NCBI GenBank assembly: GCA_963678705.1
Contig: OY783220.1
Location: 5,291,001-5,355,000 of the forward strand
Origin: Panorpa germanica
Taxonomy: Eukaryota > Arthropoda > Insecta > Mecoptera > Panorpidae
Length of the DNA: 64,000 nucleotides
Direction of reading: 5' to 3'
Positions 22,590 through 34,425 of this stretch are shown in pieces. The notes beneath the pieces were generated by a model. It was not told the DNA's origin. It ran no database searches and saw nothing but the letters and a program-made list of their open reading frames with translations. The position numbers were made by a program, and so were the translations under genes. The first letter of the stretch is position 1, and each line of letters begins with the position of its first letter.

Positions 22590-22852
22590 CTGTTTTCTAA
22601 AGGAAGCCCTAAATTGTAAATTAAACATAACTAAAATTGAAAGATATGTTTGCTCATTAGAAAAAAATGCTTTATTAACATGAAATTTAGAATTTTGCAT
22701 TCTGTTAAAAATTACGAAAGTAGCGTTACTAAAATCAGTGTAGCATGTAAACTAATGGTCAGAATGTTGTGAAATTTTAACACATATCGTATCGAAGGTT
22801 GGTATTATCTAAAAATCATATGGATTGACGAACTTATTGGGTGATTGGGTGG
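22590..22852 (-). mobile_element. mariner 5' fragment on the minus strand
   Basis: Read inverted, the element begins near 22850 with CACCCAATAAGTTCGTCAAT. It then has ATACGATATGTGTTAAAAT, TTTCACAACATTCTGACCAT and TAGTTTAC, the same leader as at 14.3 and 31.4 kb. An ATG near 22704 is followed after a short diverged stretch by KHFFLMSKHIFQ, which aligns with KHYFLRGKTIKE of mellifera-type transposases as I remember them. A stop follows within a codon or two, and the rest of the gene is absent. Confidence 0.65.
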
Positions 22853-22919
22853 AACTTAAATTTTTTTTTCCTAATAAAACCAGAAAAAAGTTAATGGGTG
22901 TAGAATGAACAAGACCGAT

Positions 22920-23557
22920 ATTTGTTATGTATATTTTTTATAGTTATTTTTATTAATTGTTGTTTATTGTTCGCCTTTCGGCTTTACAATCTACATTCTT
23001 AATACATTTCATATACTTCAACTTACAATTACATTTATAAATTATTCTAGACCTTTTTATTTCCAAAAGTACTTTCTGCTTCTTCTTCTCTTGACCTTCT
23101 TCCTTCATTTTCCCTAGTCCTCCTTCTGGACTGGTCTATTCCCTAGTCTATTTTTCTGGGCTGAAGTTTAACTGTTTCCTCGCTACTTCTTTCTTTCTCC
23201 TGCTTCCCTTCACTGCATCTTTTAGTACTTCCTCTCTCTACCTGTACCTTGTGCAACCCAGCCACCACCTTATTTATTGTCCTGTTTTTCCTATCCTTTT
23301 TACTATTTCCGCCATCCACCTCTTTCCTTCACTGCCTCCCTTTAATAGCTGGCCAATATTCCTTTCGCTCGCTATTTTTTATAGTTATACACATATTACA
23401 TAACTCGACTCTAGCTTCTCTCCTGCCCTTACATAGGACTGCATAGTTTATTATCTAATCCTGTTCCCCTCCTTGATCCCCCTCTATTTTTGCATCCTAG
23501 GATAACATGATCAAGAGTATATCTTCACCACAAATACATTTGGGACACTAATATTCG
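22920..23557 (-). mobile_element. LINE 3' end with zinc-binding motif
   Basis: Inverted, it starts with CPKCICGEDI. After a one-base shift, HVILGC follows, giving the C-x2-C ... H-x4-C motif found near the C-terminus of many insect non-LTR retrotransposons. A purine-rich stretch then runs for about 400 bp, followed by GTAAAGCCGAAAGGCGAACA and AATAAACAACAATTAATAAA, which reads like a LINE 3' UTR and degenerate A tail. The purine-rich stretch recurs at 1985-2385. The plus-strand frame at 23249-23446 is a shadow of it. Confidence 0.6.
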
Positions 23558-24525
23558 TTTTAATTATAACAGTAATTATGGTTTCTAAATATAAATTAAT
23601 TGTAATTAAGTATAAAAAGCTATATTCATTTAGTATAGCAAACTATTTATAATATAAAACAAACCGTTTTCGAACAGGTCAGTATCAGTATTTATTTTAA
23701 TTGCTTATCGTCAATTAGTTAGGACACATTAAGCACATTCATATGTCAAATACTCGGACATGGTAGCCGAGCTCACATAGTTTCAAACCAATATAACTGC
23801 CAATAGTGTTTTATAGTAATTAGAAAAATGAATTTAAAAAATAAAAATAGAAAAACTAATGCACTCGGAAAGTATTATTTATCAGTATTGATTGACTAAA
23901 CGCCCGTTATATTGAGAGTAGGATTTCGTTATAAAATAACGGTACCCATTAACTGTCTACGAAAATGTCGTGATTTACAAATTTATTGTTGAATAAACGC
24001 CCTTCCAATAGGAGCAGCCAAATAAATATGGTGTAGACTATCTGTATATACTGTGCATAGATAGCATTTCAGATTGTGGTTGGGTTTTAACTATTGTTTG
24101 CTTGTGTTTTGACCACCTACCAAGCGGCGCGACGGCAAACACTGGTGGGATTACATATAGACAGCGACTTAGTGCTTATCATTTATGTATTATGCAAGCT
24201 CCATGTGCATTTATGATGTGTTATTCATTTACAAAAATAATCTGAAAATATACGTACATTTACTGTAAAGGTATGCCTTGTACAGAAAGAGAAACAGTCA
24301 TCGAAATACCTTTAGTGCATTGTAGGACCTTGGTCCCCATTTACACACAATTGTTCACAATTGTACACAAAAGCGCATGCGCAGTAATGAAATTACAAAT
24401 ATATAGGAATAAGTATTGTGCTATTTGCGCCTTTTCCTTACCAGAGATATAACTTTTTTATCGCACGTAGTCGATGATTAGAAAGCGTCTAAAAACCAGC
24501 GTCGTACGATATAAACCTCAAACAC
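23558..24525. other. AT-rich non-coding DNA, nothing recognised
   Basis: A short palindromic stretch with ACACAATTGTTCACAATTGT occurs near 24345. Otherwise nothing recognised. Confidence 0.5.
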
Positions 24526-25079
24526 AGGGTGCGGCAGCATAACTTCCTTTTTTCAAAACCTAATAAAACCCATTGTATGAATCAGAAAATTTTTATTTGT
24601 GTTTTGTAATGTAGACACATACATAAAGTTTTGTTTTATTTAGTTTTGAAGATCAAATCAGGGAGGTGACGTCCCCCATTCTCCATACACTGAGTAAACC
24701 GATTTCTGGCGTTTGTCATGACTCGTGCCAGTATAGCAGGTGTTATGTTGGCAATTTCTTTCTGGGTGTTGATCTTCAAATCTTTTAGGGTCCACTCACA
24801 GGTGATCTAATAGACCGAGGGACTCCAGTTGTTCGTCTTGTCGCACTTGCAGTTTGTCTGATCACGGGGCTAAATTAAAGCGATTCCGAAACGCGCGCAG
24901 GGTTGCGATCACAGAACATCCGCTCGAAAAGTAGGTTTAATGGCAAACGCACGCTCCTTACTGTTCCAACGTATGATGGCGACTGAACTATATCGGGACA
25001 AAACTTTATTGTCCCGCCTATCGAACAAGACCACTAGCGCTCCACTACGACATCAACCGACTGAATGCTTCCGCACCCT
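24526..25079 (-). mobile_element. internally deleted DUF4817-type DNA transposon
   Basis: The ends form an inverted repeat: AGGGTGCGGCAGCATAAC at 24526 and, inverted, AGGGTGCGGAAGCATTCAG at 25079. The minus strand carries separate N- and C-terminal transposase pieces. At about 554 bp it keeps only the ends of an element that I expect to be well over 1 kb. The family is widespread in hemimetabolous insects and beetles; exact superfamily placement is from memory. Confidence 0.8.
24643..25015 (-). pseudogene. DUF4817-type transposase remnant
   Basis: N-terminal piece on the minus strand: TYFSSGCSVIATLRAFRNRF with upstream stops, resembling the helix-turn-helix domain known as DUF4817 (pattern ...TYF..G.SV..TQR.FR..FN...). 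It is followed, out of frame, by a QTASATRRTTGVPRS-like stretch. C-terminal piece: LKDLKINTQKEIANITPA, then RVMTNARNRFTQCMENGG and HLPDLIFKTK before a stop near 24643. This matches the usual end of these transposases (DLK..I..EIA.I.P..L.RVM.N...R...C...GG.HL.D.IF). The DDE catalytic region between is deleted and frames are broken. Confidence 0.8.
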
Positions 25080-26084
25080 CTATATGTGGCTCCAATAAAA
25101 TGAAATATTTTGAATCTGATTTGCTTACCTCTGAATGTTGTTTATAGTCCCTAATTAAAACTAAATCCTAATCGGTTTATTCAATGCAACGTTTCTACAG
25201 GAATGTCGTTACGTTAATCTGTAAATGATTTGATGGAATACTGTTGATGCAATAACGCATGCGTCATGACAGCATTAATGAATGACTGGTCATTAGAGCA
25301 CAGTGAGTTAGATATTAGCTAAATGCTAATTCTATTGTTTTGTGTGCCATTGCATTAATAATATAGGTAAATAGATTAATCATATTACTTAAAATACAAG
25401 GCACTCCAAAAATATTACCAGGGTCTATTCGAGTTGTTCGAGTTAAAAATGCATTCATTAACTAGCTTAAAAACGATGTATAAATTCAATGCTGTAGGCT
25501 ATGTAAGTGTTTATAATAAACGAAAAGAATTAATACACTAGTATACATTACAACACCCTGTTATTCATATATCACATGCTTTGTTATATTACATTCCAAG
25601 TTTAGCATATAATGTATTTAGAAAAATATGTTTGTATATCACAGAACTAAGGTTTCATATTACAAAACATTAAATGAAATAAACAGAGAGCTAAATTACG
25701 AGTACTTTAATTATAATATAGGAAACTGAGTGCGTGTCGTGAAAGCAAATCAGATTATCATTAGTGATTACAATTTCAAAGCAAAAAATACTCGCGTGTA
25801 ATTAGTATTTACGTAATTATCCGTTAAAAATTCAGGTGCTATTTAAATGAGTGCGTCAATAGATTAATATCTGAATTTAATCGAGTTATTCATGTCACGT
25901 ATTTTTGTGTAAGAGTTGTTAATATTAGGGATCAACTACCTTAATAATTATGGTGTATATCAATTCTAATGGAATATGTATGGAGTCAGGTCTCTTAACC
26001 CATCTGTATGTGTCAAAGTTTCAATGCTGAATGTGTTGTATGTCCATTGTATCGTGCTGAACTCAGTCACATGTCATGGTCGAT
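25080..26084. other. AT-rich non-coding DNA, nothing recognised
   Basis: No recognised repeat, exon or RNA gene. Confidence 0.5.
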
Positions 26085-26341
26085 TAAACCGGCTCCAGAC
26101 GATGCAGTGAACGTTTGATTCAAATGTTTGCCTTGAACATGTGAGTCAAATATTGGAAGATTGAAATGGCAAGTTTCATGCTACACGGTGGAACGAATGT
26201 TTAATCCGAATGATTTATTTATTTCATTAATTTGGTGATATTATTGACACTGACACAGTTTAACAAAAATTTTTAAGTATAAAACCTTCCTTTGTTGGAC
26301 GATTCGTGGAACGTTCGTACCATTGTTTGGCGCCGGCTTTA
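26085..26341. mobile_element. CCGGC-ended MITE family E, copy 1
   Basis: The left end TAAACCGGCTCCAGACGATG and inverted right end TAAAGCCGGCGCCAAACAAT are terminal inverted repeats with TA at both borders. The interior words GATTCAAATGTTTGCCT and GTGAGTCAAATATTGGAAGA are shared with 29042-29348. No coding capacity. Confidence 0.75.
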
Positions 26342-27971
26342 GTCTCTAAAGAAATATTTGTAACTCTGCTTCATATCATCGACAAGACTGGGTTGAAGTC
26401 CAGTGATGTACTGAGAGTATTTATAAAATTTGTGACCAAGTGATACTGCAAAGTATCAAATGAATAGGGGAATGCTATAGACAATACATCCTTTGTAAAA
26501 ACGTCCTAGGCAACGAGTTGATATCTTCGATTAAAAATGAGTTTAATTTATCGGTCAAAGGTAGTTTACTTGGAAAACGTCTGTGTACTAAATAGGAGAC
26601 TTCGGATCGAATCCAGCTTCTGAACGATATTTTAATACAGGAACCTTCGAAATTATAACAATAGTGCAAATAGCATTAAATTTGTTAACGTTATGTTACG
26701 TTTCTTAACGTAACGTTACGTTTTGCATTTGTAATTGCATGTGCGACTGATAACCATTTATTTATCTATACCAACTTGTGTACTTACTTTTTATTGAAAC
26801 TATTTCATCACGTGATATATCCTATTTACTCGATATTCGAATCCTTCTTCATACCAATACATTACAACATCTACAGTAGAACATGAACAAGAATCTTACA
26901 ATTTATTTGTGCTATCTTTTAATACGTTCAAAGTCAAGGAATCAACAATGATAAATGACAAGAAAACTTTTAAAACATAAAAATAAAAATAAATATTAGA
27001 ATTACATAAATAACATTTTGTCAGTTTAATCAGCACAATATATTCGCATTTCTTTGAATGAATCCTTATTATATTAGTTTTTAAAAGTACTTGTACCCCA
27101 ATACATAAATTCTTCGTTTCACCCTTAAACATTAAAAGAAATAAAAGAAGATATTTACTTGAGGAATTGGAGAGATGATATGAGAGACGTAGAGAGTGGG
27201 AGAGAGAGAGAGAAGTGCTACAAAGAAGCACTTTGAAGAGTTCAGTGGAGTTTGGGGAGATAGAAAGTTTGTATAGGTAGTTAAATATATTTTGTTCATT
27301 GCTAGAAAGTTCGACTACAGTTTAATTTCATCGTTAAATTTGTTTGATAAAGAATATATTATTCTGACATTTATGTTGACAAATTAAGTACTGGTAGCTG
27401 ATAAGCCATGAGCTCTGAGCCCTCAGCCCTCAGCCCTAAACCATGACAACGTTTATTTTATTAATAGGTTAGGGACATGACAATCAGAATGTGCGATATG
27501 ATTTCATTTCGGATTTATTGGATTATGTTGTAAGCCTTACACATTAATTATAAATTAGCTGCTCAAACTCAATCACTTTTTTGTTGTTATTAAATTTTGT
27601 TTTTTTCGTTATAAGCTGCTTATGGTCTTACACAATAGTATATTATGCAATATCCGGTGATATACAATATATGATTTGAATTATAATCACAAACAACCCG
27701 TAGAGTTTCTAAAGTATTACATATAAAATGCAAATAAAGGGTGAATTAATAGGAGGTGATTGTTTTAAATTTGCCGTCATTTTTTACAAGTACCTATTTG
27801 ATATTTGAAATTTGACATAAGTCGTCTGTAGACACGGGAAATTAGTATCAGAATGATATATACTAGTTGCAAGGTTAAACGAAAATCATATGCAAAGAAA
27901 AATATAATGAGAAATAATAATAAAAGTAATTTGTCTTATGTATGATTTGTAATAAGCTAGTGTGTTAACAA
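26342..27971. other. AT-rich non-coding DNA with small tandem repeats
   Basis: Holds a GA run near 27195-27212 and a short tandem CAGCCCT stretch near 27417-27440. A 111-codon minus-strand frame at 26896-27231 is Leu/Ser-rich because of the GA run and is probably not a gene. Confidence 0.5.
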
Positions 27972-28331
27972 GAGTTACCGGACGGACTAAATAAAAGGCT
28001 GGAAGTAGTAATATGTAGTGTTATGACAGCTCATACAAATCTTACTCATACTTAATTATTAACCAATATGTGAGCAACGTAACAGCCTACTAACGGTAAA
28101 GCATATTATTCTTCGATGCTCAAGGTACTCGTTGCACAGACAAAGCTGTAATATGCCTCAGGAGTATAGCAGATACTTGAAAGCAAGACAAGTATGAAAA
28201 ACCTTATTGACTTTATCAATAAAATAAATTTAATCTTTTAATGTTAAGTACCTATACTCGTATAAACGTATATATTGTTTTAAGTTCTAATAACTTTTGC
28301 AAGTTAATGAATAAATATTTAAAAAAAAAAG
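27972..28331 (+). mobile_element. RNase-H-tailed LINE, 3' end, copy 1
   Basis: Open pieces read LPDGLNKRLEVVIC, then AHTNLTHT (the ..GHT.LTH.YL.. motif of LINE RNase H/tail domains). After a frameshift comes CEQRNSLLTVKHIILRCSRY (pattern C..C..L.TV.HI...C) and finally NLIDFINKINLIF before a stop near 28239. A 3' UTR and an A10 run at about 28320-28331 follow. This resembles the C-terminus of I/R1-like insect LINEs as I remember it. 5'-truncated and mutated. Three other copies are in the window. Confidence 0.8.
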
Positions 28332-29041
28332 GTGTATTTATTAATTACTGTATTTCTGTAGCTTAGAACTTAGAAATCATATGTCGTAATAGGATTGTGA
28401 AGTTCAATCGATTTTATTTAAATTTTATTGAAATATATGTCTATTTACGATTTAATTTCTTCAGTCTTCTATCTAAAAGTCAACGGAGATCAGAAGAGAC
28501 AAAAGTCACTGTAGTTTATTTCATTTTTGTAATAAAATGTGAAAGGAGGTGGCTGTTAGGACTTGAAACTGAGAAACAAAATATTTTAAAATAATATCAA
28601 ATATTTAATACAGTATAAGTACATTTTATTTGCACGGTCGCTACCAACAGCTTCTATTGAATTTCTATTCGTATTCGTATTCGTATTCGTGTTGTATAGA
28701 ATTTATAATACTTTATAGGAAATGGATCTTAAAATATATATTTATACTGGAATCAAATAATACAAGCGTTTGTGTCCTTGATATGTTTCAATGAAATATA
28801 AATTTAAGTGACATTGCTCTCGAAAAATATGGAACATGAAACAAATCACTTTTTCCATATAAAAATTCACATTTCTTAAGCTTGTTCCAGACGGATTGCG
28901 CTAAGAAAAATGTTTCCGATTTTTCTTGATAAGCGGTTTTCAAATAACTTTATTTACTTGTGTTATGAATACTCCCAGTACAACCCTGTGACTTCAGTCA
29001 GTGTAGCGATGACATCACTCAGAGCTACAAAGGATTATTTA
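28332..29041. other. non-coding DNA; possible partial family E end at 28877
   Basis: CTTAAGCTTGTTCCAGACGG near 28876 resembles the left end of MITE family E, without a partner end. Nothing else is recognised apart from the microsatellite below. Confidence 0.4.
28666..28689. repeat. (TATTCG)4 microsatellite
   Basis: Four perfect tandem copies of the 6-mer TATTCG. Confidence 0.9.
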
Positions 29042-29348
29042 TAACCCGATTCCAGACGATGCGGCGATTATTTGATTCAAATGCTTGCCTCCAACGTGTG
29101 AGTCTAATATTGGAAGATTGACATAGCAAGTTTGACATAGCATATGTTTGATCTCAATGCTTTATTTTATTAATTTGTTGATATTATGTTTAACAAAAAC
29201 TTTCAAGTAAATAAAGAAATTTTCAAGTATAAAATCTTCCAATATTTAACGATTCACCGTGCAGCAGTGCATACCATGTGGATCAAGTGTGTGGTGGGGG
29301 TAGAAAAAACGTTGAAAGGTGTTCGTAGTATCGTTTGGCGCCGGCTTA
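29042..29348. mobile_element. CCGGC-ended MITE family E, copy 2
   Basis: The left end TAACCCGATTCCAGACGATG and inverted right end TTAAGCCGGCGCCAAACGAT are the terminal inverted repeats of the family at 26085-26341. The interior words GATTCAAATGCTTGCCTCCA and GTGAGTCTAATATTGGAAGA are shared. A 73-codon plus-strand frame crosses the right end and has no family match. Confidence 0.72.
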
Positions 29349-29914
29349 AGAGAGTATTATTTCAACAAAGAGTATTCACATGCGATATTGAACACTGTAC
29401 ACAATGATATTAAAAAATGACTTATATACGAGTATCTCTAACGCTTGATGGCAGGTAGCTAAACTTTAAATGAGTTTTTATCAAAATTATGTTTTCAAAG
29501 TTGGTGAAACTGTAATTCAAAAACTACTCAACGGATTTGATGCTTGTTGAAAGCATAAAAAACTAGTGCCTGATCGAAGGATTATTTTTTTATTAAAACT
29601 TTTATATATTTTATAAACAATAAACTAGTGCTTGAGTAGATTATCACAGGCTGCAGTTTTTTTTTTCGTTCAGACACTAGATTAACTATTAAACTAATGA
29701 TTTTTTTTTTGTTTTATTCATTTTAGAAAACCCAGTAAAATGTTATAATGGGCACGACATGTAGAACGGGATCCAACTAATTTGGCAATTACTTAGTCTA
29801 CAATAACTTTGGATTATTTGTTTTATAAAATAAATTAAGTACTTAAAAATTATTTAAATACTCATCTTTTCACACATCTGTCTACCTTTAACACCTTAAT
29901 TAGATTAACAAAAC
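29349..29914. other. AT-rich DNA with a diverged repeat-like phrase
   Basis: AAAAACTACTCAACGGATTT and a later ACTAGTGC..GATTA/TAGATTATC pair resemble the 'act on the query, ACCGATT..' phrases of common insect repeats, also seen at 38803-39270. Two ACTAGTGC words (29568 and 29627) mark a short imperfect duplication. Class unknown. Confidence 0.3.
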
Positions 29915-29985
29915 AACAACCCAAAAAATAAACCGCTGGTAAGAGGAAGACACAACAATTAGGCATCAAGCATCAACGCTCTTTG
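29915..29985 (-). mobile_element. SINE head fragment
   Basis: GAAGACACAACAATTAGGCA and TCAAGCATCAACGCTCT match the inverted head of the SINE at 43086-43355 (GAAGACACAGCAGTCGGCG, TCAAGCATCAATGCTCT). The box B area to the left is badly mutated. Confidence 0.6.
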
Positions 29986-31450
29986 AAAAATTGTGAAATA
30001 TACTTCAACCAGCGGATGCGGACCCAGACTTCCTTTACGCAGAATGTGATATTGAATGGAATGAGGCTTTTGACGGATACAAATAAAGCATTACTTTTTA
30101 ATCAATAGGTTCACCATTTAATTAATATTTCGTAATCTGCAGCTATACCAACATTGTACTCAATAATACTTTTGATACTGCTTCAATTACTCTGATGTTG
30201 GTGGCTCAGAAGTAATTTAATAACTGTCGATCTTGGCAATTGAACACTTAAAAAACGTCGTTGTGCTATTGATGCTAATAAGAAAAAATTAGTAGCGTTG
30301 GTATAGGATAGCATACAATTAAAACAATAATAGATAATATTATAAAATAATAACAATATAAAATTATCATTTAATATTAAATAAATTTACAAATGCATAT
30401 GTATATGTAGGCACTTGATAAGATTTTCTTTACAGCTCTTGTTCACTGTGTGAAGTCTGATATAAATATGATAATTAAATTACTGAAACAGAAGATCTGA
30501 TTAAATATAAAAAAATAATATTTAGAACTAGTGCTAAGTTCACTATTCGTGCCCTATTATACTCGTGTACATGTTATCTCTTATACAGACGGTTTAATTT
30601 CCAAAATATCAAAATTATATCATAAACTATATCCATTTTATAGCTTAAAATATTTGTATGCTATAAATCTTTCGAATACAAAAATATTATATCCATTAAG
30701 CTCAGTTCCGTTAATACTTTTTGTAAAATATATTTCAATATAACTGCTTTAGAAACTAACTCGAATATATTTTTACTATTTCAATGTTATTCAATATCGT
30801 GTAAATATAATAGTCTTTTATAAAATAAAACTCTACGTTTCAAACCAGAGACCGGAGTATATAGAGATTAATTTTAGTCAAAATAATGACAAGCACAGGT
30901 GCGCTTTAACTTCAACTAAAGCTTTATAAAACAAAAGCTTATTTTTAATTTAAGCCTTAAAATAAAAAAAAAATAATAAACTATGTTTGATCTACCTAAA
31001 GAATCTTTTTGTCTTTAGTTAAAGGGTTGGACGTAATTTAAAAGTGCGCTACGTTTTCCTCCATTCCTTTCTTAAACTTATAATTATCTTTACAACTTAA
31101 AGCGTAGTTCCTTGAGACATGTAAATAATAACTTTTTCTTTTTTTTTTTTTTTGTTGTATTTTATAATATTAAAGTTTTCTAAAGAAACTTGTGAATATT
31201 CGAAAGTTCTAGACTTCATTAAATGGTAAATTATGTTTTTATTAGTTGTGAGTTAATAAAAACTGTCTTTCGGATACGATATATTCGAAAAGTTTTTACT
31301 TTAATGAGAGCCGACTTTATTTATGTAGTTAGCTTATATAAAATGTACTTATTTATTATAAGATGATTTTCTGTAGTGTTAACATCAACTCAAATGACGT
31401 TTTCCTTGATTTGAAATTAAAATATATCCGCTAGACAAAAACAGTATATA
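29986..31450. other. AT-rich non-coding DNA, nothing recognised
   Basis: No recognised repeat copy, exon or RNA gene. A T-run lies at about 31137-31153 in the AT-rich context. Confidence 0.5.
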
Positions 31451-31580
31451 ACACATCACTCAATAAGTTCTTTGCATGACGTATAGATGGCTCTACTATT
31501 GACTATATGATTTTTAGATAGTGCTAACATTCAAACGATATCTGTTAAAATTTCATGACATTCCGACCATTAGTTTACTA
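31451..31580 (+). mobile_element. mariner 5'-end fragment (mellifera-type)
   Basis: ACATCACTCAATAAGTTC, ACGTATAGATGGC, AAACGATATCTGTTAAAAT, TTTCATGACATTCCGACCAT and TAGTTTAC repeat the leader of 14344-14575 in order. It stops before the transposase start. Confidence 0.65.
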
Positions 31581-33049
31581 GATACAGCTGTTTACCTGCT
31601 TTGTTTGAAAGTTATATTCTTGTTTGGTTAGATATTTGTTGTGGTTTGGAAATGCATGTGATATGTTTAACATATATCTATACATACTATTTATAATACA
31701 AAAAAGAATAAATAGATAAATAGATAATACTCGTATCAAAACAAAAACTTCACCATACAAACCCATACAATGGCAGTTGTAGAAAAATTAATTGAAAAAA
31801 ATTGATTTAAAAACTTATCATAAAATATCATTAAAAATAATTTAAAACCTAACGAAAAAATTAATTACAAATGAAATTTTTAATTAAAAGGTCATGAGGA
31901 AACATTTATCTAAAATGAAAGATAATTAGATATGACAACTGAATATGAATATTTATCTTTCAATTTCAATTTTCATAATTAATTTTTTTAGACTTACGCA
32001 TTATCTAATGCGAGTATATGAATGCTTTAAGATCTGTCAACATCTGATTTAAGGCCTTTTTAAACGATCAGATCACAAGTTCAATCAGATTTAAATTCAA
32101 TAGAACTGTAAGTTTATCGTATGTGCAAACAGTAAAATCTGAACCGCGCAAATTTCTTTAAAGTGAGCAAATATTTAAAAGCTGCTGATAGTTGTACTAA
32201 TATCAGGCTCGGTTCTAGGGGGGGATAAGTCTTGGATTTTTGGGGAAATAACCTTTTCTCTAGTCCTCACGAAGATTGTCAAGGACAACTAAACTATCCT
32301 ATTAATTTTTTTTAATTTAATTTTTTTTAAACTTCGCACTGCTAGTACAGTAGGTAGGACCCAATGTCAAATTTTTGCTCTGGTCCGAAAAAATCTTACG
32401 ATTCGTTACTGACTAATATTACGTATTTTATATTCTTGTGCATCTCAGAGTTGCTATAGCTTTCTACACAGTTAATTAGACATTCTTTTAACTTTTCATA
32501 TTTACAGTCGACAAGCGCACACGCTAATCACACAAATACCTCTTCTTCTGCATAAAATCATAATTTATAAAAGTCTGAGTAAGAATACGATTCTTTGTAT
32601 AATAAATCATAAAAATCATCTTTTTATAGAGAAAGAAAATTCATTCGGAGCTCTAATGATACTCATCTACTAAATTTAAAGTTTAAAACAAAATAAAAAC
32701 TTTTCTCAAGCCAATTTAAACGCAGTATATCCAACACAAGAATAAATAGAATAATAAATACATTGTTTTAGTTTGTTTTAAACTTTTAAGAGTATATTGT
32801 TATAAGCATAGTTCTTCTGTAGAGGGCGTCTGGAAATGTAGGGAACATATACAAACATATAGCAAACATAGCTTTTTTTGATGGAGCCAATATGCGCGTA
32901 AACTTTATGGAGTGATATTAACTATACCAGTTACTTTTAAAGAACATTCTTGCATAAATGAAGCATGTTGTGTCAAAATAATCTCTATATCTCTTTGAAA
33001 AAACATAACGTTTTAAAATAGTGGTAGACTAGGTCAAAAAAAATAAATT
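31581..33049. other. AT-rich non-coding DNA, nothing recognised
   Basis: No recognised repeat copy or coding stretch. The short purine/pyrimidine word GGGGGGGATAAG near 32218 is unremarkable. Confidence 0.5.
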
Positions 33050-33393
33050 GTTACGAGTAAGATACCTAATCACATAATTCATCGGGATCTAGATAATCCT
33101 ACAGTTAATGAAGAAATAGTGCTTAGAACCAAAGCATACAAGGAGAGAATAACTGAACATCCAAACAATTTGGCTAGTTGTCTAAAGTCAAATATTTCCG
33201 CAGTACGCAGACAAAAAAGAAAGTACCTCAGGACCTATTAGCCAACTGAACAGAATCTAGGATCTATTGAAATTGAGGGATGAGTCGATGGGCACATCCC
33301 GCGCAAACACTTTATTTTTACATACCTATCACTGAATGTCCTCTAAGCAGGACAGATTGTAATAATCTTTAGTAATCAAATAAAAAAAAAAAA
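33050..33393 (+). mobile_element. Jockey-like LINE 3' end with A tail
   Basis: From 33077 an open frame of 54 codons reads IHRDLDNPTVNEEI, then KERITEHPNNLAS and RRQKRKYLRTY, ending at TAG 33239-33241. The order IHRDL-x-(I/N)PTV-x-EEI ... HPN-L ... LKR(K) is the C-terminal signature of Jockey-type reverse transcriptases, as I remember it. Just upstream, out of frame, VRYPNH may be the rest of the YVRN segment. A 3' UTR of about 140 bp ends in an A12 run at 33382-33393. The copy is 5'-truncated, the usual fate of LINE insertions. Confidence 0.85.
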
Positions 33394-34325
33394 GAAACGA
33401 GTCAGAAAAAAAACTTACAATTCAATTTTTGAATTTCCAGAGAACTGAAGGTTATTTTGAACCATGGTTGCTAATTTTGTTTTACACCTGACATTTTTAT
33501 TTCAGTCGCAAATAACTGTAGCGTAATCAAGACAAATACTTCGGTTATATTTTTCGTTAGTTAATTGTGGTCGGACTGTTGACAAAACTAAAATTGAAAA
33601 ACCTTTTTTTTAATTTAAATTTCAGTTTCACTGAAAATTTGAGAAACGGTCGTCTTTAGTTTCTGCTTAAAATTTCACCATTGAGAGCCAACTGTACTAA
33701 CAGAATTAATTTATATTGTTAACATAATTTTGTGCTTGTAAATGCTGTTCTCGCGCATTTAAACAAAAGAAACATTCAAACCACTGTTTTGATCTTCCTA
33801 AAAAGAAATTTTTAACTGGTGCCGGTCTGAGAGGAATGCGCCAAATGGTAAAAGAACTGTAAATATATTTCGCAGTACGCTATTTTGAGAGAATACAAAA
33901 CAATAAGACGATTTTTTGCAATAGTGGCTAAGTGGTGCCAAAGCATCATCTCATATGTACAAAACATTTCTATCGGGCTGGCACTAATTTTGACGTAGTT
34001 ATGCTATTCAGTAGAATTCAAATGTAGTATGGTCCAAAGATTTAAGATTCAAAGAATTCAAAGAAGTTTTTGGCTGGACTTAAGTCCATTTTTACATGAA
34101 GTGAATTCTTACAACTGTTGCCGCCACGTCGCCTGTTGTTATAACAAACAAAGCAAAGTAATATATATTTCAAGAGTAGGATAAAAACTGAAAAATGAAA
34201 GTTGAAGAAATACTAATATATTGTTGATGTTAGGACACATATATCATAAATATATTTCTGAAATAAAACTTATATACCAATATATCAAAACTACAAAAAA
34301 ATAAATAAATCATTGTTGCAAATAC
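33394..34325. other. AT-rich DNA; presumed first-intron sequence
   Basis: Nothing recognised. If the exon at 34326-34425 is real, this interval is the start of its downstream intron on the minus strand. Confidence 0.4.
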
Positions 34326-34425
34326 CTAATGGATCCACTCTGTAAATCTCCTGTCCGCACACTTGTCCACATGTGAGTAACGCCCACAAGAGAAAAATTC
34401 TAAAACTAACACGATAATACGTCAT
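34326..34425 (-). CDS. candidate first coding exon, secreted or membrane protein
   Basis: Minus strand. The ATG at 34425-34423 sits in CGCCAAGATGAC, with A at -3, a good start context for insects. It opens MTYYRVSFR, then a hydrophobic core IFLLWALLTCG and a polar end QVCGQE: the n-, h- and c-regions of a signal peptide, with plausible cleavage after VCG. The frame continues to about residue 33 (EIYRVDPL) and meets TTAG|GTATTT, a usable 5' splice site at 34326/34325, phase 1. Read through, the frame stops nine codons later, so splicing is required. The Cys residues and local GC content stand out from the flanks. I do not recognise the protein, and the next exon was not found. Alternatively it is a chance frame. 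Confidence 0.5.

Noticed and set aside
27150-27240. GA-rich tract as a regulatory (GAGA-type) site
   Set aside because: Simple GA microsatellite with no promoter or exon near it.
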